Origin: Planctomycetota bacterium
Lineage (GTDB): Bacteria; Planctomycetota; UBA8108; UBA1146; JAJFFE01
Assembly: GCA_020425835.1 (NCBI GenBank)
Contig: JAGQRC010000048.1
Coordinates: forward strand, 1 to 11,274
Reading direction: 5' to 3'
Length of the DNA: 11,274 bases
Shown: piece by piece, positions 6,313 to 11,274 of the stretch
Numbering within the stretch: the first letter of the stretch is position 1
Layout: every line of letters begins with the position of its first letter
Program-made: the position numbers and the translations under genes
The notes under the pieces: model-generated
The model's database searches: none
The model's input: the letters and a program-made list of their open reading frames with translations, nothing else
What the model was told of the DNA's origin: nothing

Positions 6313-8757
6313 ATGACTCGAAGGACTTCCGGTGGCGCAGGTCCACAACGAGGCGGCGAGCGTAGCGCTCGTACTTCCCGCTTCTTCGCACTCTTCGCTC
6401 CGCTCGCGGCGTTCAGCCTCCTCGCCTCGCCGGACTGGTACTGGCTCGTCTCTCGTGCGGGTGCGCTGACTCTCTTCGGGACCTGGATCGTTCTCGGCCG
6501 CCGGGCGATCGCCGTTCGCAGACTGCTCACGCTCGACGGAGTCCTCGGCATCGTCGGTCTCTTGCTCGTCGTGAACGGCGGGTCGCCCTTCGTCGCATCG
6601 GTCGGAGGTGCGCTGGTCCTGGCTGCACTGGCCAGCATCAGAGTCGAGCGATCCCCGTGCAGCCGGGCGTCGGCTCTCACGGGCGCGCTGTACTGCGTGG
6701 CCTGGGCGGCCTACCTGGCCAATCCGTGCCTGTTCACGAAGATCCGTGACGCGGCCACCGGCTGGAGCGGGCTCGTCGGCAGCGCGTTCAGTTGCTCGCT
6801 TCGGATCGGTCCTTCCATGCAAGGCGCCTGGCTGGGCCTGCTCGCACTGAGTCTCCTGCTGGCTCGGTTCACGCTCGTCGAGCGCAGATGGCATGCACTG
6901 GCAGCCGGACTCGCCGTCCTGGTCGCCGCGAACATCTGCCTCCTCCGTCTCCTGGCCGCCTACGGCGAAACCATCCCCACGGCGAGCCACGCCATCCTCC
7001 CGTGGATCGTCGTGGGGTGGCCCGCACTCGCGGTCGTCTGCTGGATGGTTTCGCAGTCGGGCGAATCGACGCGCAGGACCGGACGGACCCTGTCGCGAAC
7101 GCCCTCCGCTCTGCTCGCCGTCGGAGCCCTTGCAGCACTCGCCCTCGCCGGGAGCTCCCACCTCGTGCGCAGCCGACCGAGTCCCAGAGTTCTGCTGTAC
7201 AGCCTCAACGAGGGCCCCATCCTGAACTGGGATCGTCCGCACTACGGTGAGTACGGCGCCTACTCACTCGGAATGTTCGGCCTCCTCCCCGAGTACCTGG
7301 AGTCGGACGGCTACCTGGTCGAGTTCCTGAACGAGCCTCTCGAGGCGGAGCACCTCGCCGATGTCGATGTCCTCGTGACGATCAATGTCGACACGGATTG
7401 GTCCTCCGAAGAGCTCGCCGCCATCGAACACTACGTACGTGGAGGAGGGAGCCTGCTCGTCCTGGGAGACCACACGGATGCAAACGGGACGCGGTCGAGC
7501 CACAACTCGCTCCTGTCGATGGTCGGGATCGAGTTCAACTTCGACAGTTCCGTCCCGGCCAACCGAACGGGCTGGGATCGCTCCGACGCCTTCTTCCATG
7601 CGCTGCACGCAGGCATGGACCACGGCGGCGAGCTGGGAATCGCCGTCGGCGCCACGCTCGAGCTGCTGGAGCCGGGAGCGCTCCCCCTCCTCGTCGGTCG
7701 ACACGGGCTCGCGGACAGGGGAGATCCCGATGCGCCGGACCGCGCCTACCTCGGGGACTACGAGTATCAGCACGGCGAGCTCCTCGGAGACGTCGTCCTG
7801 ACCGCGTGGTCCCGACTCGGCGCCGGCAGGGTCCTCGTGTTCGGTGACACGAGCAGTCTCCAGAACGGCCCGCTTCAGCAGACCTACCTCCCCCACGTGC
7901 GGCGGATGTTCGCATGGACGACGGGAGCGACTGTCTGGGACCTGGGGATCGGCGGGACCATCGCGGCTGGAATCGCGTTCCTCCTCCTCGCGGGCCTCCT
8001 GCTGTGGACGAGCCGCAACGAGCCCCGCACAGCCGCCCTCTTCGCTCTCGCGGTGCTCGCGACTCGAGCCGGAACAGAAGACGTGCAAGAGTCCCTGCTG
8101 GCCCGCGGAGACGGACGACTCGACCATCCGATCGCCCTGCTCGACGAGAGCCACTTCTCGGGCACGGACTTCCGCGCCGACGGGCCACGGAACGTCTCCG
8201 GTCTGAGGAACTCGCTCGTGAGAAGCGGCTACTTCGTCCAGACCCTCGACGAGTTCGACGAGGAAGCCCTCGAGCGCGCACAACTCCTCGTCTCCATCGC
8301 TCCCGTTCGAGCGTACACGCCATTCGAGGTCGACGCACTCGAGCGATTCATGACCGCCGGAGGAACGGTGATCGTCGCCGCCGGCCACCCCGACCGGACG
8401 GGGGTCGCCCCGCTCCTCGATGCGGTGGGCATCTCGATCATGCCGCTGCCCATCGGCCCGGTTCCGCTCGACAGGGACCCGCGACGGCCACGTGACCGTG
8501 TCGGCTACGTCAGTGCATGGCCACTACGATTCGCAGAGCGATGCGAGAAACGCACGACGGTGTACGGGTCGTTCATGGAGTACCCCTTGGCGGCACTCGT
8601 CGAGGTCGGACGTGGAGCACTCTTCGTCGTCGGGGACAGCTACTTCTTCGGTAGTCCGAACCTCGAAGGATTCGATGACTGGTCCGAGCCCAACATCGAG
8701 TTCGTCCGAGACCTGCTGAGCCACGTCGCATCCCTCGGCGACCGGAGTGGAGAATGA
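6313..8757 (+). CDS. Polytopic membrane protein with two DUF4350-like domains
   Basis: The protein has 814 residues. An in-frame TGA at 6298 makes the ATG at 6313 the earliest possible ATG start. About nine hydrophobic segments lie in the first 280 residues (near 24-38, 42-62, 74-90, 92-109, 120-136, 165-186, 195-215, 227-246, 264-280). A soluble domain follows at 290-535, one or two more helices at 545-587, and a second soluble domain at 604-805. Both soluble parts look like DUF4350/ThuA-like Rossmann domains. Domain 1 has LADVDVLV (348-355), VRGGGSLLVLGDHT (375-388) and closing GRVLVFGDT (505-513). Domain 2 has DESH (611-614), FMTAGGTVIVAAG (679-691) and GALFVVGDS (768-776). The family is usually uncharacterised; no amidotransferase G-x-C-x-G nucleophile elbow is seen. 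The membrane part may be exosortase-like. The stop overlaps the next start. Confidence 0.85.
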   Translation: MTRRTSGGAGPQRGGERSARTSRFFALFAPLAAFSLLASPDWYWLVSRAGALTLFGTWIVLGRRAIAVRRLLTLDGVLGIVGLLLVVNGGSPFVASVGGALVLAALASIRVERSPCSRASALTGALYCVAWAAYLANPCLFTKIRDAATGWSGLVGSAFSCSLRIGPSMQGAWLGLLALSLLLARFTLVERRWHALAAGLAVLVAANICLLRLLAAYGETIPTASHAILPWIVVGWPALAVVCWMVSQSGESTRRTGRTLSRTPSALLAVGALAALALAGSSHLVRSRPSPRVLLYSLNEGPILNWDRPHYGEYGAYSLGMFGLLPEYLESDGYLVEFLNEPLEAEHLADVDVLVTINVDTDWSSEELAAIEHYVRGGGSLLVLGDHTDANGTRSSHNSLLSMVGIEFNFDSSVPANRTGWDRSDAFFHALHAGMDHGGELGIAVGATLELLEPGALPLLVGRHGLADRGDPDAPDRAYLGDYEYQHGELLGDVVLTAWSRLGAGRVLVFGDTSSLQNGPLQQTYLPHVRRMFAWTTGATVWDLGIGGTIAAGIAFLLLAGLLLWTSRNEPRTAALFALAVLATRAGTEDVQESLLARGDGRLDHPIALLDESHFSGTDFRADGPRNVSGLRNSLVRSGYFVQTLDEFDEEALERAQLLVSIAPVRAYTPFEVDALERFMTAGGTVIVAAGHPDRTGVAPLLDAVGISIMPLPIGPVPLDRDPRRPRDRVGYVSAWPLRFAERCEKRTTVYGSFMEYPLAALVEVGRGALFVVGDSYFFGSPNLEGFDDWSEPNIEFVRDLLSHVASLGDRSGE
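8744..8747 (+). promoter_or_regulatory. Shine-Dalgarno for second membrane gene
   Basis: GGAG ends 6 bases before the ATG at 8754 and lies inside the end of the preceding gene. The ATGA overlap (start 8754-8756, stop 8755-8757) supports this start and suggests translational coupling of the two genes. Confidence 0.6.
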
Positions 8758-11099
8758 GTCTGTGCGTCTGGTCCGTGCCCGTCCTGGCCGCACTCACCGC
8801 CCTCAACGCATCCGGTGTGTTCGCTGGTACGAGCTGGCTCGTCGTCCTGATCCTCGTCTGTGCGCTGCTCACGTGCTCCACGGCCGCGCTTCGCGGACGG
8901 CGCGGATACGTGAGTGGTTCGTACCGCGGCCTGTCGCTCGCCGCGTTCGCCCTCATGGCGACGGTCGTGATCACTCCGGTTCTCGCAGAGATCGGCGCCC
9001 ATGAGCATCGGTTCGACGGCCTCTCGATCCTGCCCTACGTCGTCCTCGAGGGAATCGGGGCAGATGTCGAGCTGATCGACGGAACCCTCTATGCCAAGTC
9101 GGGCTACATCCTCCCCTTCACGACCACCTGGGAGAAGCTCGGATTGTTGCCGGTCGCGTGGATCCTCGTCGGTGCGTTCGTGACGATCGCCGGCCTGAGG
9201 AAGGAACGGCCCTGGCGAGCCCTCGCGACCGTCACCTCGGTCGTGCTCGCGTACGCGGTTGTTCGCTACTCCCTGCTGGTCGTGCTCGCCATGCACCACC
9301 CGGAGCCCAAGTATCCGTCGGGGCAGTTCCCCTTCGTGACGCTGCTGTTCGCGGATCCTGTCTGGCAGTCCCTGACGTTCCTGCCGCTGATCGCGTTCCT
9401 CTCGTCCTTCTCTCCTTGGACGCCCGTGGAACGCGAGTGGCGCTCCGCTTCCGGACGAGGAACCAAGCTGGCCGCAGTGTCGGCCGTTCTCGCTGCGGTG
9501 TCCCTCGCCGGCCTCCGTGGCTACGAAGACCCCGGCCATCGAAAGCCGGGTCGTGTCATGATCGACGAAGCCCACAGTCGAGGTTGGTCGAGCGCGAACA
9601 CCCGCCTGGACACGAGGACGTTCGGGCGCGAATCCGTCTACAACTACGCGACGTTCGTCGACTTCCTTCGTCAGTACTACGCGGTCGACGTCAACTCCGA
9701 TCGATTCTACACGCCCGACGTGCTCGCCGATGTCGACGTCCTCATCGTCAAGACGGCAACGGCCCCGTTCCACGACGAGGAGATCTCGACGATCCGGGAC
9801 TTCGTCGAACGAGGCGGCGGGCTGTTCGTGATCGGGGATCACACCAACCTGCTCGGGATGTCGACGAATCTCAATCGACTGTCGGAGCAGTTCGGCATGA
9901 CGTTCGAGTTCGACGCATGCAACCGGTTCGAGGACGGCAGGGCGCTCGTCTGGGAGCGGCTTCCGTGGCAGACCCACGCGATCACTCAGGGAATCGAGTC
10001 TCTCAAGTTCCTGACCTCGGCAACCCTCGACATCCCTTTCGATGCAGACAAGATCCTGATCGTTCGAAACGCGTTCTCGGACCCGCTGGACTACTCGGAC
10101 ACCTCGTTCTTCGGCGACGTCGCACCGGACGTCGAGGACGACTTCGGCCTGCATGTCGTAGCCGCCGCACGGAAGTTCGGTCGCGGCAGGGTCTCGCTCT
10201 TCGGTGACAGCACCGTGTTCTCGTCGTTCGCCCTGATGATCGGCCGGCGCCCGGACTTCCTCCTGCAGAGTGTCGAATGGCTGAACCGCAGCAATACGAG
10301 CGGAAGCCCCGTCGAGTCCTCGGCCCTGTTCGTGGCGATCGGATCGCTTCTCCTGCTCCTGGTACTGCTCGCGCGAGGCGAGATCCCTCTGGGCTGGTTC
10401 GGACGACGGCTCTTCCCTGCGCTCTTCGCCGGAGGGATCGTCGCCACCGGCATCTGCAGGCTGCACACCGCGGTCGCGTATCCGGATCCGCGCCCCCGGA
10501 GTCCGCTTCCCAGTGTCGCGTTCGTGACCAGTGAGTGCTCCTTCGCACTGCCTGCGCCGATCCACGAGTCCCCTGTCCCCGGCGATCATGCGTTCGACGT
10601 CTGCTTCGTGTGGACTCAGCGGCTCGGGTTCCTGCCGCGGACTCGTCCGCTGGAGAGCGCCCTCGAGAGCGATGCTGTCGTCGTGATCCACCCGACCCCC
10701 GACTTCGCCACCGAGCACGGCGCGCAATTGGAGAGCTTCGTGCGTCATGGAGGGCGCGCAGCCGTGTTCACGAGCGACTCCGTAGTCGGGAGCGAGATCC
10801 TGGCTCCGTTCAGCTTGAGCGTCCGCGACCATGACACCCATCGGACTCTGCACAGGAGGCACGACGGCGCTGCGATCGGTCTCGACGTCCAGACCTGTCG
10901 CGCGTCGTTCGTACCCCACGGGAAAGGTCTCCTGGCCGTCGTCCTCGACCCCGAGACGTTCAGTCGCGTCGGGATGGGAGACCAATGCGATCCGCTGGAC
11001 GGCGACCCGGAGCGCACGACCGCGTTCGTGGAGCACTTCCGCGTCTTCCGGACGCTCGTGACTGGCAGCAGCGCGAGTGTCCAGGCGCGCAATCCGTGA
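8754..11099 (+). CDS. Paralogous membrane protein with two DUF4350-like domains
   Basis: The protein has 781 residues and the same plan as its upstream partner. Hydrophobic segments lie near 6-23, 26-46, 59-78, 129-148, 156-180, 194-218 and 236-253. Then come a soluble domain (266-513), two helices (522-541, 551-569) and a C-terminal soluble domain (586-772). Domain 1 is the best-preserved DUF4350-like copy of the pair: VMIDEAHS (268-275), LADVDVLI (324-331), VERGGGLFVIGDHT (351-364) and closing GRVSLFGDS (478-486). The LADVDVL and GGG-GDHT blocks nearly match the partner, so the two are probably divergent duplicates. Domain 2 keeps the fold outline (VVVIHPTPDF, FVRHGGRAAVF) but its closing motif is VVLDPETF, so it looks degenerate. 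The membrane part (59-220) has an exosortase-like outline with Thr where Cys would be expected. Function is unknown; it probably acts with its partner in the cell envelope. Confidence 0.85.
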   Translation: MSLCVWSVPVLAALTALNASGVFAGTSWLVVLILVCALLTCSTAALRGRRGYVSGSYRGLSLAAFALMATVVITPVLAEIGAHEHRFDGLSILPYVVLEGIGADVELIDGTLYAKSGYILPFTTTWEKLGLLPVAWILVGAFVTIAGLRKERPWRALATVTSVVLAYAVVRYSLLVVLAMHHPEPKYPSGQFPFVTLLFADPVWQSLTFLPLIAFLSSFSPWTPVEREWRSASGRGTKLAAVSAVLAAVSLAGLRGYEDPGHRKPGRVMIDEAHSRGWSSANTRLDTRTFGRESVYNYATFVDFLRQYYAVDVNSDRFYTPDVLADVDVLIVKTATAPFHDEEISTIRDFVERGGGLFVIGDHTNLLGMSTNLNRLSEQFGMTFEFDACNRFEDGRALVWERLPWQTHAITQGIESLKFLTSATLDIPFDADKILIVRNAFSDPLDYSDTSFFGDVAPDVEDDFGLHVVAAARKFGRGRVSLFGDSTVFSSFALMIGRRPDFLLQSVEWLNRSNTSGSPVESSALFVAIGSLLLLLVLLARGEIPLGWFGRRLFPALFAGGIVATGICRLHTAVAYPDPRPRSPLPSVAFVTSECSFALPAPIHESPVPGDHAFDVCFVWTQRLGFLPRTRPLESALESDAVVVIHPTPDFATEHGAQLESFVRHGGRAAVFTSDSVVGSEILAPFSLSVRDHDTHRTLHRRHDGAAIGLDVQTCRASFVPHGKGLLAVVLDPETFSRVGMGDQCDPLDGDPERTTAFVEHFRVFRTLVTGSSASVQARNP

Positions 11100-11168
11100 G
11101 CGGGACGATCATCTGAACGCCTACGCGCGATCCTGACCCGACATGGGCGTTGTCGCGCCTTCCGCCGA
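11100..11168. other. Short gap between convergent genes
   Basis: These 69 bases lie between the stop of the second membrane gene and the stop of a minus-strand frame. AACGCC and GGCGTT could pair across a loop of about 24 bases, but there is no strong terminator hairpin or T-run. Confidence 0.4.
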
Positions 11169-11274
11169 CTACGACTCGTCGGTGCTCTCGACCAACTCCC
11201 CCGCCTCCCGCGTCCGCCGATCCGCCTCCCCCCACCGCGCCCGGCACCCCTCCAATGCCTCCTCCGCCAGCCGC
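11169..11274 (-). CDS. 3' end of a minus-strand gene, product unknown
   Basis: Read on the minus strand from the right edge, this frame gives 34 residues and a TAG stop at 11171-11169. It runs from RLAEEALEGCRARWGEAD to a tail ending GELVESTDES. Almost all third codon positions are G or C, and the peptide is Ala/Glu/Arg-rich and helix-forming with an acidic end, typical of a real C-terminus in this genome. Competing frames on this strand are Gly/Arg low-complexity. It would converge on the membrane gene pair. The gene start and the rest of the protein lie outside the window, so no function can be given. Confidence 0.55.
   Translation of the reverse strand, partial: RLAEEALEGCRARWGEADRRTREAGELVESTDES

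Noticed and set aside
6297..6365. Short frame beginning with ATG at 6297, before the first membrane gene
   Set aside because: It is only 22 codons, overlaps the membrane gene start in another frame, and has no supporting ribosome binding site.
8640..11036. Very long open frame on the minus strand opposite the second membrane gene (798 codons)
   Set aside because: It mirrors the plus-strand gene. Its product is Arg/Glu/Gly-rich without membrane segments or recognisable motifs, while the plus frame has clear helices and DUF4350-like motifs. Long antisense frames are expected at high GC.

Overview
The window is GC-rich (by eye roughly two thirds G+C, with third codon positions mostly G or C) and almost fully coding. 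It looks bacterial and Gram-negative-like: a secreted YD-repeat giant and two polytopic membrane proteins carrying large soluble domains. A dockerin-like D-x-N-x-D-x-T loop in the YD protein and the overall style fit Planctomycetota or a similar environmental high-GC lineage. That placement is an inference; there is no rRNA or other marker gene.

Layout, left to right: (1) bases 1-205 are a leader without a convincing gene; they hold a small perfect inverted repeat at 137-155. (2) 206-6202 (+) encodes a 1998-residue YD-repeat/RHS protein. It has a signal peptide, a DUF6531-like start, a long YD-repeat shell, an RHS core ending in a DPMGL boundary, a glycine-rich linker and a C-terminal domain of about 160 residues that I do not recognise. 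(3) 6203-6312 contains a strong hairpin (15 bp stem). (4) 6313-8757 and 8754-11099 (+) are two paralogue-like genes overlapping by 4 bases (ATGA). Each encodes an N-terminal multi-helix membrane module, a large soluble domain, one or two more helices and a second soluble domain. The soluble domains look like the DUF4350 / ThuA-like class I glutamine-amidotransferase-like fold. (5) 11100-11168 is a short convergent gap. (6) From 11169 to the right edge the minus strand reads as the 3' end of another gene.

The rhs gene is probably transcribed alone, since the hairpin separates it from the next gene. The two membrane genes are almost certainly co-transcribed and translationally coupled, so they probably act together, perhaps as a heteromer. 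Their function is unknown. The most interesting possibility is that their N-terminal membrane parts are divergent relatives of exosortase/archaeosortase (EpsH-type) with the catalytic cysteine position altered, fused to DUF4350-like domains. No immunity gene for the RHS C-terminal domain is visible. No tRNA, rRNA, insertion sequence, CRISPR array or attachment site was seen.
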